A DNA stretch of 64,000 nucleotides, from NCBI GenBank assembly GCA_916048095.2, contig OU696577.1, positions 2,997,501 to 3,061,500 of the forward strand, given 5' to 3'. The stretch comes from Sacculina carcini. Taxonomy: Eukaryota > Arthropoda > Thecostraca > Sacculinidae. The notes below the pieces were generated by a model that saw only the letters and a list, made by a program, of their open reading frames with translations, searched no databases and was not told where the DNA came from. Both the position numbers and the translations under genes were made by a program. Positions 50,013-63,000 of the stretch are shown here, in pieces. Within the stretch, counting starts at the first letter, position 1. Each line of letters begins with the position of its first letter.

Positions 50013-50572
50013 TAACTTCTCGGTGGTTTTCTCTAGTAAATGACACGTATGCGGAAACATAATTTGGTGTCATCAAGGTTTCTCGCCGAATATTGATACT
50101 ATATTTGTGCGGTGACTGTGACTTGAAGTTAAAGGAACCCTAAAATATGACGGGTAAAATTTTGAGAAAATTATTAACGATTGACGTTTGTAAGTTGACA
50201 ATATTCCTGGGCTATGTTGGTTTTAAAAGTATCAGCGTGTTGAATTCTTTTTGGTTTTTATGTTTTTGAAACACGTGAAAGGATATATTTTTAATTTGGT
50301 AATTTCAAATCCATTTGTGGCAAGTTATAAACATTAAATGTATTCTTGGAGATTAGAAAAATGCTCACACAAATGTAATGGCCTTATCATAGAATAAAAG
50401 CATAAGATACTCACAAGAAAATCATTATATTATACACTTAACTAATTTTCAATCTAGTGAATGTTGTGCGTGTGTATCCGTGTGTAGTGTGATCTTTCCT
50501 GTTTTATGTGGCGAGGTCAGATGTACAAGGTCACAAAGGTCAAATGCATGTAGGCGTGTATTTGAATACATG

Positions 50573-50577
<5 letters not shown>
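50013..50577. other. AT-rich stretch, nothing recognised
   Basis: No supported feature. Confidence 0.5.
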
Positions 50578-50653
<76 letters not shown>

Positions 50654-51072
50654 TAGCATTAAAACCCGCCCGTTGTGCGGAACAATTTATCAAAAATTTG
50701 CAAAATAAAAAATAAATGAGGTAAACTCATAAAAACCTTAATCAATTCAAAAGTCTAAATTTCATTATTTTTATTATATTTTGACAAAATATTTTTACTC
50801 AGCCCGCCTCATATTTATACCCGCCCGACGTGTGGAATAATTCAGAACTCGAACACTATACGTTCTGAATCTTGAAGTCAAATAAATTAGTTTTGTATAT
50901 GAATTCATTCTATACGCGTGAAATTGAACGTTTTATTGTCTATAGTTGCTGCCCGTGTTATCGCTTCGTTTGCGCTTAAAGCCCCTGATCTATACCATTG
51001 AACCCGCGCAATTATGTCACCTCATATCCAAGCATACATGCACAGACAGACAGATAATTTATTTTATATATA

Positions 51073-51146
<74 letters not shown>

Positions 51147-51723
51147 TAGCATTAAACCCGCCCGTTGTGCGGAGCAATTCATAACATGAAATTCATATTC
51201 AATTCATAAAAAAATCTAGAAAATTTAAAATGAAATAGGGTACACTCATAAAAATATTAAACAATTGAAAATTCTAAGTTTAATTATTTTTATTTCGACA
51301 AAATATTTTCCCTCAGTCCGCCTTAGTCATTTTTACACCCGCCCGTCGTGCTGAATAATTCAGAACTGGAACACGACCCGTTCTGGATCTTGAAGTCAAA
51401 TACATTGGTTTTGTGTATAGATTAATTGTACAGGGGAAATTGAACGTTCTATTGTCTATAGTTGCTGCCCGCGGAGCATTTTTATTTTAAAAAAAACTTT
51501 TTTTAAATAAAACCATTTGAAAAAAACGAACTAAAAAATGGAAACACTTGCTTTTAAACCTGCCCGTCGTGCGGAACAATTCATACAATAAAATTCATAT
51601 TAAATCCGTAAAATATAATGAACACAAATTGAAAAGCAAAAAATGTAACCTATAAATATCTTGAACAATAGAAAAGTCTAAATGTGAATATTATTTTTTG
51701 ACAAATATTATTCCTCAACCCGC

Positions 51724-51781
<58 letters not shown>

Positions 51782-52700
51782 ATTTTTCCATAATATTGTA
51801 TCAAAATTCTCGGTTAATGCTTCCACTAATGCATCATATTCATACAGCTGGTATTTTTTGGATTACACCGATATTACAGCCGATATTATATTATGCAATC
51901 TATCTTCTAATACGTATTATTCCTAATACATATATCATCAGATCGCAAAATATATCTAAAGGTTCACATCATTCTCCAACATCATTTGCTTAAGAGCTAT
52001 TCTACTTTTATCGCTAGAATATTTACTGCTAGCAAAATATCATATACCTCGCTATCATTTAAACCCACTCTTTATAGATATATTTAAGCCCGCCCGTCGT
52101 GCGGAACAGTTCATAAAATATAATTAATATTCAATTAATAAAACTTAGTGCAAATTGAAAAATATAAACAAACCCATAGGAAAGTTTTAGCCAATATAAA
52201 AGTCTAAATGTGAAATTTATGTTTCAATTTAGAAAACATGTTTTCCACAACCCGCCTCATATTTATAGCTGCTCTTCGTGCGGAATAATTCAGAACTCAA
52301 ACACGAAACAAATACAAAGAAACTTGATGAAAAACGACCAATAGAAAAAGTCAAATTTGTAAATTCTTGTTTTAATTATTGACGAAGTTTTTTCCCTCAA
52401 CATTGCTCAAATTCACACCCGTTCTTCGTGTGTAGACGTGTAACACTATCAAAACAATGCAACTTTCAGTCATCTGTATAATTCCAGATTAATGCTTCCG
52501 CTAAAACAGCATATGCATATAGTTGGCATTGCATGATGTTACAACCCGTATCCTTATGCAGCTTAAGTGTATGCAACTTGAAATTAAACCAATTAAATTA
52601 CACAGTAAAATTCAGTAGTTAACTTTGTTCCCAGTAGCATTTTACCAGCCCGTCGTGCGGAACAATTGATGTGTAAATATTGAGGACAATAAAGCCTTTC
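50578..52700. repeat. TA-rich repeat cluster with GC-rich CCCGCCCGTCGTGCGG core
   Basis: Units begin at (TA)n tracts (50,578-50,651; 51,078-51,143; 51,727-51,774) or TTAAA and contain CCCGCCCGTTGTGCGGAAC (50,667; 51,158; 51,561; 52,090; 52,650 in diverged form). A second core lies about 160 bp on (CAGCCCGCCTCATATTTATA, then CCCGCCCGACGTG). Spacing is about 400-550 bp. The core can fold CCGC/GCGG. No coding capacity. Possibly a non-autonomous element family, class unknown. Confidence 0.75.
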
Positions 52701-52819
52701 TATTCAGTATAGTGTAGCATTAATTAAGCTGTACGCAATAAAACCACACCATCCATGTTTGGAGCTAATATGATGCATTCTTAATTGTGATTGGGCTTCA
52801 GTGAAATTTAATCGGTGTA

Positions 52820-53507
52820 TATTCCTGTGTAATCGCAAGTGCGCATAATAGCTGTCAAATTGGTAATATGTCCTTTTGACTTTACACCGCCGTAACTTCT
52901 TTCAAATACACTTTGGAAAATTAAAAATTATACCGCATTGTAGAAAACAAAATTTCCAGCACGTTGGTATAATTTATTTTTATTTGTAGCAAATATTTAC
53001 CGAGAAATAGTAGAAAAATGAATAAATTTTAGTCGTCCGGTGTTCAAGTGTAAATTTGGATGTATTTGAGAACTTTGCCAATTTCACACGTCTTTTGTAT
53101 AATTTGTGGGTATAAATTGTAGCTTATCTTGTAGAACACAAAATTATCTACACAGTAGTCTATTCCTGTCTAATCGCAAGTGCGCATAATAGCTGTCAAA
53201 AGGGCAATATGTCCTTTTGAATTTACACCGCCGTAACTTCCTTCAGATATAATTTGGAAAATTACAAATTATACCGTATTGTAGAAAACAAGATTTCTAG
53301 CACGATGGTATAATTTATTTTCATGTGTAACAAATAGTTATTGAGAAATGGTAGAAAAATGAATTTATTTTAGTCACCCGGTGTTCAAGTGTAATTTTGG
53401 ATGTATTTGAGAATTTTGTCAATTTTACACATTTTTTGTATCATTTGCGGGTATAAATTATATCTTTTCGTGTAGAACACAAAATTCTCTACACAATAGT
53501 ATAATTT
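52820..53507 (-). repeat. Two tandem 345-bp units, LINE C 3' tail
   Basis: 52,820-53,160 and 53,164-53,507 align along their length (ATCGCAAGTGCGCATAATAG ... ACAAAATT.TCTACACA). The array abuts the stop codon of the LINE C ORF. Part of the unit recurs at 54,825-54,990 and 59,859-59,925. Confidence 0.82.
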
Positions 53508-54420
53508 TTATAGCTCTAACTTTGCTGGTTTATGAGGAATAGATAGCTGAATATTGACCAAAATATTGCTTGTAACACTTTCAGTGATTGTCGCTAGTCC
53601 CATTATAATGTATACGTCTGTTATATAGTCACGCTTTCTTGTATATGTAAAAATTCGAGCACAAAAATTCAATTTTTTCTGCAGCTTGTGTTGATGTTCA
53701 GAGCACGCGGTCCCACATACACTTATAAAATATGTTAAAATCGACGTGATGAAAGCCTTGATCAGCGATCTGTTAATGTGCATGATCAATGTTGCTAACG
53801 ATTTGTGTGCCAGATTGTCGATATGCTGCTTAAAATCCAAATGCTTGTCTATTGTCACGTAATTTCATAGATTTTTGCAATGCTAAATTGGTTCCCATGA
53901 ATTTTATTATTATTTCCGGAAAAGTGGACAATATATAGTTTGTGCCTGCTAGTAGAACTTGTGTTTTTCAGGATTTATTTTCATCTTGTTAGAAGAGAAA
54001 TAGTCATACGCGTGCTGTAGTTTTTGCTCGAGACTTTCTACATTGATCCCCCATTCAATTCGGCTCGAAGTAAGTATAAAAGTCGTGTCGTCAGCATATT
54101 GTAATCTGTAGATGCGTGTGGTCGTCTGATATGTGCCATGCTAAGTTGTTGGAGAATATCAAAAACAGTGTACAGCTCAAACTACCTCTCTGAAATATCG
54201 ACAAGTTCGGCGTGGTCGGCTTGGTGTTAGACAAACGGTAACCACCTGCAGTAGCTGCTGTCTTCACCTGTTGTGTGTGTCCGCTTAAATAATTCTTGAA
54301 TCATCGCTCATCAATGTTACACGCTGACATTTTTCCAGCAGCAAGTTATGGACGACTATGTCGAACATTTTTGTCAAATCGATCGATGTTAAAATGGTGA
54401 CTGTCCTGTCTTGTATCGCA
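53508..54420 (-). pseudogene. LINE family C reverse transcriptase, decayed
   Basis: Minus-strand frames: LTSIDLTKMFDIVVHNLLLE (about 54,390-54,335), the RT active site QYADDTTFIL (about 54,105), KMKINPEKHK (about 53,970) and the C-terminal domain at 53,858-53,508 (IDKHLDFKQHIDNLAHKSLA). Frameshifts separate them. Its upstream side is the CA tract at 54,506-54,586. Confidence 0.78.
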
Positions 54421-54501
54421 CTATATATCGTGTGTGTTACATTGATAGTGCATCGAAGGCAGCAGTGACACACATGTGTTTGTTGAGTGTTGGTCGCTTT
54501 G

Positions 54502-54505
<4 letters not shown>

Positions 54506-54588
<83 letters not shown>

Positions 54589-54790
54589 ATACACACCCGC
54601 CTCCCCAATATCCAGCTCGTACACACTGCAGCCGGTTCAAGCCGGATATTTCTGGATATGCCGTCGCGAGTGGGCGAAAACAAGCAGCGGCCAGCAGCAC
54701 GCACGCTGCACGTGACAGAGGCGATTCCAAAAGTCCGACACATACACACACACACGAAGCATCAACCATACCGTGTATGTAAAGCAAAGT
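54506..54790. repeat. (CA)n plus 150-bp repeat R, copy 1
   Basis: CA tract 54,506-54,586, then a 150-bp sequence (54,587-54,738; TGATACACACCCGCCTCCCC ... GCGATTCCAAAAGT) that recurs at 63,731-63,879 with about 95% identity and, cut short after CCCGCC, at 55,211-55,226. Confidence 0.85.
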
Positions 54791-54824
54791 AAATTGTATT
54801 GATTGCTCATCCATCAAAATATTG

Positions 54825-55062
54825 TTACTGAGAAATAGTAGAAAAATGAATTAATTTTAGTCGCCCGGTGTTCAAGTGTAATTTTGGATGTATTTGAGAA
54901 TTTTGCCAATTTTACACCTTTTTTGTATCATTTGCGGGCATAAATTATATCTTTTCTTGTAGAACACGAAATTCTCTACACAATAGTATAATTTTATAGC
55001 TCTAACTTTGCTGGTTTATGAGGAATAGATAGCGGATAGACACACATACACACACACACACT

Positions 55063-55121
<59 letters not shown>

Positions 55122-55144
55122 ACACACACATAAACACACACACA

Positions 55145-55213
<69 letters not shown>

Positions 55214-55226
55214 ATACACACCCGCC
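54825..55226. repeat. LINE C 3' end, (CA)n tract and start of repeat R
   Basis: 54,825-55,034 is a second copy of the LINE C 3' UTR and last ORF codons. It passes into 175 bp of CA repeat (55,040-55,213) and the first 16 bp of repeat R, where the Gypsy-type LTR begins. Confidence 0.8.
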
Positions 55227-55614
55227 TGTATTGTTTTATGAAACAACACGGAAATTGCAGTTTTCGAATATATATATTATTCAACAAACGCTTACACCAA
55301 TAACAATATCAGAACGCTCTCACCACACCAAAACACTCACAAGTACCACACTACTCAAAATCTCTTGTCACCTTGTCGCTAACGCGCAGCGTATGACGCC
55401 TCAATTATTATTTACAATGATGCCACCTCACACCTCCCCCTCAGTCACGAACATAATCCGACAGGTATCGTGGAGGACGCCGCTCGCGACTGGTACGACG
55501 TGGAGCTGGTGTGGGCCGCTCCACTTCAGTTTTCTGCCGGTTGTTGCTGATGGACGGACTGATGGCGGCATCGCTTTCCATCTGGTTCGGTTGTTCACGT
55601 ACAGATGCCTCCAG

Positions 55615-58600
55615 CTAAAGATGCCTTCTGTTACGCGTTGTGATGCGTCCACTTGGTGTGCGGAGTACATAGCTGCGTGGGCTTTTTATTCCCACGACGG
55701 TCCCAGTACAGTCCCACCTTTTGCTCGATTGACTTTGAATGACCACTGCATCTCCCACCCTCAGTCGCGGCAACGGATGCAATCCTTGATTATAAGTCAG
55801 CTGAGCTTGAACGCGGCGTGGTGCATCGATGGCGTTCGCACTACTCCTCCACTTCGGTGCAAAAGCACTACGATGCATTGGAATGGTTGATCGGATAGGG
55901 TGGCCGAATAAAATTTCCGCTGGTGATTGCCCATCTGCGCCCGGAGTGTTCCGCAATTCCAGCAAGCCTTCAGTGAAAGCGTCATCGTCGAGTTCCCAGT
56001 TAGACGTCACATTCTGCACTAAGCGCTTGATGCGCTTGACAGCTGATTCCGGAAGACCATTCCCTTGCGGATATTTGACACTGCTCACATCATGCTGCAC
56101 TTTCCAGCGCATAAGGAAGTCTCTCGTTCGGCGAGAAGTGTATTGCGGTCCACCGTCGCTGCGAAGACGGTTGGGTACGCCGAACGTTGCGAACAACTGA
56201 CGCAGCGTCCGGATGAGATGTCGTGATGTGGCGTCCGACCGTGGGCATTCTGCGACACAAGGCCAGTTGGAATATCTGTCCACATATATGAGGTAAGTGC
56301 GACCGGCGTGCTGAAAGTAGTCCGTGGCAACACTTTCAAACACTCTGGTAGGTTGATCGTCACAATAGTATGGCTCTTTCGGTTGACTGTTGCGATAATG
56401 ACGACATGAAGAGCATGACGATACAGACATTTTGACATCATTTTGTATTGTCGGCCAGAATACCGACTGCCGTGCTCGACCTATAGTGCGATTCATGCCC
56501 TGGTGTCCACTATGAAGTCGGCGGATGATATCTCGTCGCATTTTACGAGGAACTACAAGACGTTTTCCGTAGAGTATCAAATTTCCGTCTACATATAATG
56601 AACTTCTGATGTTCCAGTGAGGTTTTATCTCATCTCGACATGCGTGACGATCATCTGGAAAGCCATGTCGAATAGCTTCTTTGAGGCAAATGCACTCCGG
56701 ATCACTCATTATCGCATCTTCGATTTCACCTAGAAGCCCATCGTCAGTTATATAGCTCTCTTCGTCGCCCTCATGCGTTAAGTGAGCCACTGCTGCAACA
56801 CCAATTTCAGGAACCGGATCCAGAGTTATTTCGTCTTTTTCGCCGTCGAGCGGAGCTCGAGAGAGACAATCGGCAGCTGCGTGCTTCTTGCCAGGGCACC
56901 ATGCAGCCGTAAATTGGAGATGAGCCAGCTTCGCTCGTTCGCTCGCACCTTTTGAATTCAGGATTGGAAGAAGAGGTTTATGATCAGTAATGATCGTGAA
57001 ATTATTCAGACCAGCGAGGTATTTGTTAGCTTTACTGCAGGCCCATACTACAGCCAATAGCTCTTGTTCAATAGCGGCGTAGCGAGTTTCTGTATCTGAA
57101 AGTCGCCGCGAACCGCACTGGATGAGACGCCATTTCTTGCTCTCATCTAGCTGGCGTACCACAAATATGAGTCCCTTTAGACGAGATGCATCTGTCTCCA
57201 CGGCAGTCTCTCGTGACGGCCGGAAGAAATCCAGTATTGGGGGAGAAGTCAGTATCTTTTTCGTTGCTCGAAAGCGCGTGTATGAACGCACTCCTCCCAA
57301 TGCCATTCCACATCTTTCTTCAAAAGTTCGTATAGTGATGCGGCGGTACCAGCAATTTCGGTAGAAAATTGTCCCAGCTGAATGGCTAACCCTAGGAATG
57401 AGCGAAGTTCGGTTAGATTATTCGGCCTAGGAAATTCCTTGATAGCGCGAATTTTTTTTTGGTCAACCGAATATCCGTTTGGTCCCACGTCAAAACCACA
57501 AAAATGCACTTGCGATTGCGCGAAGTCAAACTTATCACCATTCAAAGTTATGCCAGCAGAATCACAACGCATTAACAACTGCTAAATGTCTTCCAGGTGA
57601 CTGTCGTAGTCTTCACTGTACACAATCATATCATCAACCACTTTGCCCACATTCATCACACCAGCAAGAGCAGCATCGCATCTCGTGTTGTATACATCGC
57701 CGCTTGAAGCCAAGCCCATGGGTGCTCTTTTTAGTCTGAAGCGACCCCATGGTGTGAGAAAACATGTTAGATCTCTATCATCTTCGTGGATGGAGATTTG
57801 AAAATATCCATTTTTAGCATCCAGTGTACTAAAATATTTTGCTCCTGGTTTTATACTAGAGACTACATCCATGCCAGCTCTCACAGGATGAGTTGGTTGT
57901 TTCAAATACTTGTTCAGTGGTATTAGATCGATAGTGAGTCTACAATCAACAATGGACCCTTCTCTACGCTTTGGCACGGGCACAACAGCATGACACCATT
58001 CGGTCGGGTGAGTTACAGCCTCGATGACGTCCTGTTGAAGCAGTTCATCGATGTGACGCTTCATGTATTCCCCATACTCTAGCGGTATCACTCTGGGAGC
58101 AGAAATTTTGCTTGGGCTGCGCATCAGATGACAGCAATATCCGCATAGGAGGTCCATCCATGGTTCGCAGTGGACCACTCGTTGAAAATACTCTCGGAAA
58201 GGCTGCTTTCATTTCTGCAAGATGTTGTGATCGTTCATCAAGCGTTGGTCTGCGCATCTGCTTCCAGGTCGGACGTTTCAGGTCGATCTGGTTGTTGATT
58301 ACAGGAAGTGACTTGCGTTCGGGTTGTGCGGTTGCTTTTAGCGCGATGGTCGAGTCCCTCCTTCTTTGCGTAGTTACATTCTGCACTTGAATTTGCTGTG
58401 GAAACGCTCGGTGAATGATGCGCAGGTCAACCGCGTCCACCCACGACAAAAGCGCGTCGTTCGCCGCTGGCACCACATACAATGTAGTCTTGCACGACGC
58501 ATCACCCAGCTCAAGAGTGGCGGTGCAGGTGCCTATGCAGTACAGGTGCCCACCGTTGGCTGACCGGAGTCTCTCACTGCACGGGGCAAGTTCAGATTGT

Positions 58601-58725
58601 TTGATGCCAAGTATTTTGGCAACGCAAGCGTTGATCACGGATACCTCGGCGCCGGTGTCGGCGACCCACGAGACTTCTGTCGATGCGCCTTTCGATGGTC
58701 TGACACGAATTTTTACGGGTGGCAC
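55615..58725 (-). pseudogene. Retrotransposon Pol (protease, RT, RNase H, integrase), frame-broken
   Basis: Aspartic protease VADTGAEVSVI (about 58,665); RT with FSTLDAKNGYFQI and the active site VVDDMIVYSED (about 57,620); RT connection FCGFDVGPNGYSVD; RNase H ETDASRLKG ... AIEQELLAVVWA; integrase with an H-H-C-C finger (HSGHQGMNRT ... CSSCRHY) and DDE-core segments ending RRHL at 55,618. Domain order protease-RT-RNaseH-integrase fits Ty3/Gypsy. Broken by a frameshift near 58,100, a stop at 57,582 and a frameshift near 57,300. Confidence 0.85.
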
Positions 58726-59711
58726 TTTGCGTCACTTCTTTTTGCCGTGATTGATATCACAAATCGTGATACGCCTGAGATATGTCCCTCGACGTTTTGG
58801 TGAATGCGAAGATATATTTTTTCCGATCTGTTGTATCTGCTAGAACTGCGGCACACTGCTGCAAAGTGGTTCGGTTTGCCACATACCGTGCACGTTTTGC
58901 CGGCTGCAGGCCATTTGTGGGTTTGTGCTTCCACCAAGCGACCGCATCTTGAACACAGTGACTTCTCAGTGGCGTGAGATGATTTGCCGCGAACATTTGA
59001 CACAATAATATGTTTTTCCGGCTGCTTTATCGCCGACGAATTGACAGCAGCGGTTTCTGATGATCGACAAATAGCGACAGATTTTTCGAGAGTCAAATCC
59101 TTTTCTTGGAGCATTTGATGTAACGCATTGTCGTCAGATGTACTGATTATATTTTTGTCGCGCAGTCTGTTGCTGCTGCATGATGTGCAGAAATCGCAGA
59201 ACGACATGATTTCTTTGACAGAGCACACAAAATCATCAAAATTCTCACCGGCTTGTTGACTACGCAGATAAAAATCACGACGGTCGAGAATTATGTTCCG
59301 CTGAGAGCGCAAGAATGACTCCATTTTCGAAACACATTCGGTCAGTGGAACATCCTCCCTGATTTCGAGGCTATAACGCAGAGAACGTGACCAGTCCTCA
59401 TCAATTGAAGCATGAAACACTGCTTGTTGTTCTTTCATAGGTAGTTTATCAATGCCAAAGAAAGAAACGTGCCCAGTGAATTCGTATCTCCACGTATCAA
59501 ACTCTTTCAAAGAGCATGAAGAATGCAAAATTGGAGCATTGTTGTTGGGAAGCTTTATTGCTCTGGATTCGCCCGATATATTCTGATTACGTTCAGCTGA
59601 CAGAATTCGCTCATATTCAGCTTCTCGGCGAGCACTGTGCTCTGCCAACTGACTGACTGCTAATGTCAGTTTTTGTATCTGCTCTTCAAGAGTAGATGTC
59701 GGCTGCGCCAT
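58713..59711 (-). CDS. Retrotransposon Gag
   Basis: Starts MAQPTSTLEEQ, with its ATG lying across the LTR/PBS boundary (59,711-59,709). 332 codons: a coiled N-terminal region, a capsid-like middle (YEFTGHVSFFGIDKL, GENFDDFVCSVKEIM) and a zinc-binding C-terminus (CSRCGR ... CTVCGKPNHFAAVC, about residues 275-300). It overlaps pol in another frame. Confidence 0.82.
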   Translation of the reverse strand: MAQPTSTLEEQIQKLTLAVSQLAEHSARREAEYERILSAERNQNISGESRAIKLPNNNAPILHSSCSLKEFDTWRYEFTGHVSFFGIDKLPMKEQQAVFHASIDEDWSRSLRYSLEIREDVPLTECVSKMESFLRSQRNIILDRRDFYLRSQQAGENFDDFVCSVKEIMSFCDFCTSCSSNRLRDKNIISTSDDNALHQMLQEKDLTLEKSVAICRSSETAAVNSSAIKQPEKHIIVSNVRGKSSHATEKSLCSRCGRLVEAQTHKWPAAGKTCTVCGKPNHFAAVCRSSSRYNRSEKIYLRIHQNVEGHISGVSRFVISITAKRSDAKCHP

Positions 59712-59858
59712 GTATTGTTTTATGAAACAACACGGAAATTGCAATTTTCGAATATATATATATATTATTCAACAAAGGCTTAAACCAATAACAATATTAG
59801 AACGCTCTCACCAAGCCAAAACACTCACAAGTACCACACTACTCAAAATCTCTTGTCA

Positions 59859-59967
59859 ATTTGCGGGTATAAATTTATCTTTTCTTGTAGAACACAAAAT
59901 TCTCTACACAATAGTATGATTTTATAGCTCAAACTTTGCTGGTTTATGAGGAATATATAGCGGATAG

Positions 59968-59998
<31 letters not shown>

Positions 59999-60077
59999 CA
60001 CACACACAAACACACACACAAACACACACACACACACACACACATACACACACACACACACACATACACACACACAC
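59859..60077. repeat. LINE C 3' fragment and (CA)n tract upstream of LINE A copy 3
   Basis: 59,859-59,965 matches 54,938-55,040 (ATTTGCGGGTATAAATT ... GCGGATAGACACAC). A 110-bp CA tract follows to 60,077, where LINE A begins. Confidence 0.85.
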
Positions 60078-63000
60078 ATCTGAGGGAAAGTTTGGAGTTT
60101 CTGGAAGATCAAAACAGGAAGCTCAAAGACAGACTCAAGGAGGCTGAAAAAATGGGCAAACAGCAAAGAGAGGACATTGTAGAAATGAAAGAGAAACAGG
60201 TGGGATGGGGGAAGATTCAGGAAGCCAGAGACGAAAGCTTCAGAGAAATCATGCAAAAACAAAAAGAGGAGAGCAAGGAGCGAATGCAAAAAGAGCTGAT
60301 TGAGGTTGTCAGAAAAAAGGAGAGTCTGGTCAGAGATATCATTGAAAGAAACAAGAGTGTAGTGGTGTATGGACTAGAGGAAGAAAAGGCGCAGTACAAA
60401 AAAGAAAGAATGAGCCAAGAGATGAAAAAAGCGAAAGAGGTGATAGCAAAAGTAGAGGAGGAACCCAATGAGATCACAGGAGAAATTGATGTGGTACATA
60501 GATTGGGGCAGTACCAGAATGGCATATCCAGACCCATGATTATAAAAATGGCTACACGAAACGCTGCAACCAAAACTCTTGAAAATTCGTGGAAGCTGGC
60601 AAAGGATGCCAAATACGAAAAAGTGTGGATACGCAAGAACTTGAACTGGGAAGAGAGACAGGAGCTTACTGAAGGAATTCGCGAAGCCGGAAAAAAACGA
60701 GACGAGAACGGAGGACGAAAGAAACAAATTTGCATGGAGATACATAGAGGGAAGGATAAGAAAGTGGTACTTCAAACAGGAATAGATGAGAGACATGGAA
60801 TTATCAAGAAAGAATACGTAAGAGAAGGTTACAAAATAATGTACACAAATATGGATGGTTTCTCATCAGGAAGATTGGAATTCATATATTACCTAAATAA
60901 GAACGAACCTGACATTGTGGCAATATCCGAAACCAAGCTCAGAAAACATATGAACATAGAAGGAGTCGTTAGCAGTAAATATATAATATTTAGGAAAGAT
61001 AGAAAAAGTAAAGCAGGAGGTGGAGTTATACTACTGGTCAAGAGAGGTATAACGGTTGTCAAATGTGATGCAGGAAAGGGAAATGTGGACTTTCTTGGGG
61101 TCCAAGTGTTGAGGAATAGGCACCGCATATACATGACTGTAGTGTATGTACCACCCAAAACCAGCGCGTGGGATTATAATGAATATAAAGAACTTTTGGA
61201 TGAAACACTTATAGGGATACAAAAAATAACAATAGAAAACAAAGATTTAATAATAATGGGGGACTATAATTGTAGAGAGGTCGACTGGCAAAACTGGGAA
61301 TCAAACGGTGCACCTGAATCTTGGGGAAGCATGTTGATGAAATTAGTTATGGATAACTTGATGACGCAATGCGTAGAACGAGTCATCACAATAAGAGGAG
61401 ACGATCGGCCATCTATGTTGGACTTGGTTTTTACAAAGGACACAGATTTGATTAAGAGCATTGAACACAGGAGCCCAATGGGTAAAAGTGATCACATGGT
61501 GCTAGTTATAAAAACACTGGAAGAAACGATCGCTAAAGAGCAAACGACGTATACAGGGATAACGTACAATTATGCCAGATCAAATATAGATGGTCTTAAA
61601 AGATACTTCGCGGGCATTGATTGGAGTGAGCTATTGGAAGCCGAAAACATACAAGAGAAGTACACTATTTTCAAGCATGTATATACCACTGGAGTTGAGC
61701 AATTCGTGCCTGTCATTAAGCAGAGACTAGAATACAAAAAATCCTGGTTCAACAAGGCATGCAATAATGCTAGGAATATAAAAGAAAAAGCCTGGAACAA
61801 AATGAGAAAGAGAAATACGGAAGAAACCCGAAAGAAGTACAGAATCGCGAGGAATGAGTATGTATATTTACGACGGCAAGAACAAATGAAGTATGAGAAA
61901 GATATCCTGAACAAGTGTCACAAAGAACCGAAATTGTTCTACAAGTATATAAACATCAAGCTCAAGCGGAAAGTCGGAATTGATGAATTCCTCACAGAAG
62001 ATGGATTATGTGACGATGCCAAGAAAATGAGCGAAATATTGAACAAACAGTTCCAAGATGTTTTCACCAACGAATCTGAGTTCACATGGAAAAATGTACC
62101 ATCCAAGACACCACCATTGAAAAGAGTACGATTGGTCATGAGTGATATACTGCGAAGGTTAAGTGAATTGGATGGCAGGAAATCAGCTGGGCCAGATGGA
62201 ATATCAGGAATGATATTGAAAGTGTGCAGAGAGCAATTAATCGAGCCTATTTACAACATATTTGAAAGTAGTTTAAATACAGGCAAAGTTCCCAACGATT
62301 GGAAGCAAGCATGGATTGCACCAATATTCAAAACTGGTGCAAAGAATGATCCAAGGAACTATAGACCCATATCATTGACATGTGTACTCTGCAAGATATG
62401 TGAGGGCATTATAAGTAAGGAATGGGTGGACTATCTGGAAAAACACAAAATTGTGTCTGAAAAACAGTATGGCTTCAGAAGAAAACTGTCGTGTCAAACG
62501 AAATTGTTGGACTTTTACTCAAAAGTCACTGACAGCCTGCAGGAAAGGGATGGATGGGTGGATTGTATCTACCTAGACATGAAAAAGGCCTTCGACAAAG
62601 TACCAAGAACTAGGTTGCTATGGAAACTGAAGTATGTTGGAGGTATTGAGGGAAGGTTGCACGAGTGGATGGAGGACTATCTGACTGACAGGACGATGTG
62701 CACGAGTGTGAGAGGCGTAAGATCAGCATGGGGAAAAGTTAGTAGCGGTGTGCCACAGGGGACGGTATTGGGCCCAACTATGTTTTTGATTTATATAAAT
62801 GATATATTTGAAGGTGTAGAGAATTATATGAGTCTATTCGCTGACGATGCAAAATTGATGAAGAACGTGAGATCCAAGGAAGACTGCAAACTGCTGCAAA
62901 AGGACCTAGACCAAATTCATCAATGGAGTATAGACTGGAACATGGAATTCAATCATATGAAATGCCATCACATGAAACTCGGAAAGAGTAAATATCGCCC

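Larger units (their letters stand above)
55227..59858 (-). mobile_element. Gypsy-type LTR retrotransposon with short LTRs
   Basis: Minus-strand element. 3' LTR 55,432-55,227 (206 bp, TGTGAGG ... CAATACA), preceded by a polypurine tract GAGGGGGAGG (about 55,443-55,433). 5' LTR 59,858-59,711 lacks the first 62 bp. The LTR is followed directly by TGGCGCAGCC, a likely primer-binding site. gag and pol follow (separate entries). Frame breaks at about 58.1, 57.58 and 57.3 kb make it inactive. No target-site duplication is visible, consistent with loss of the 5' outer edge. Confidence 0.88.
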
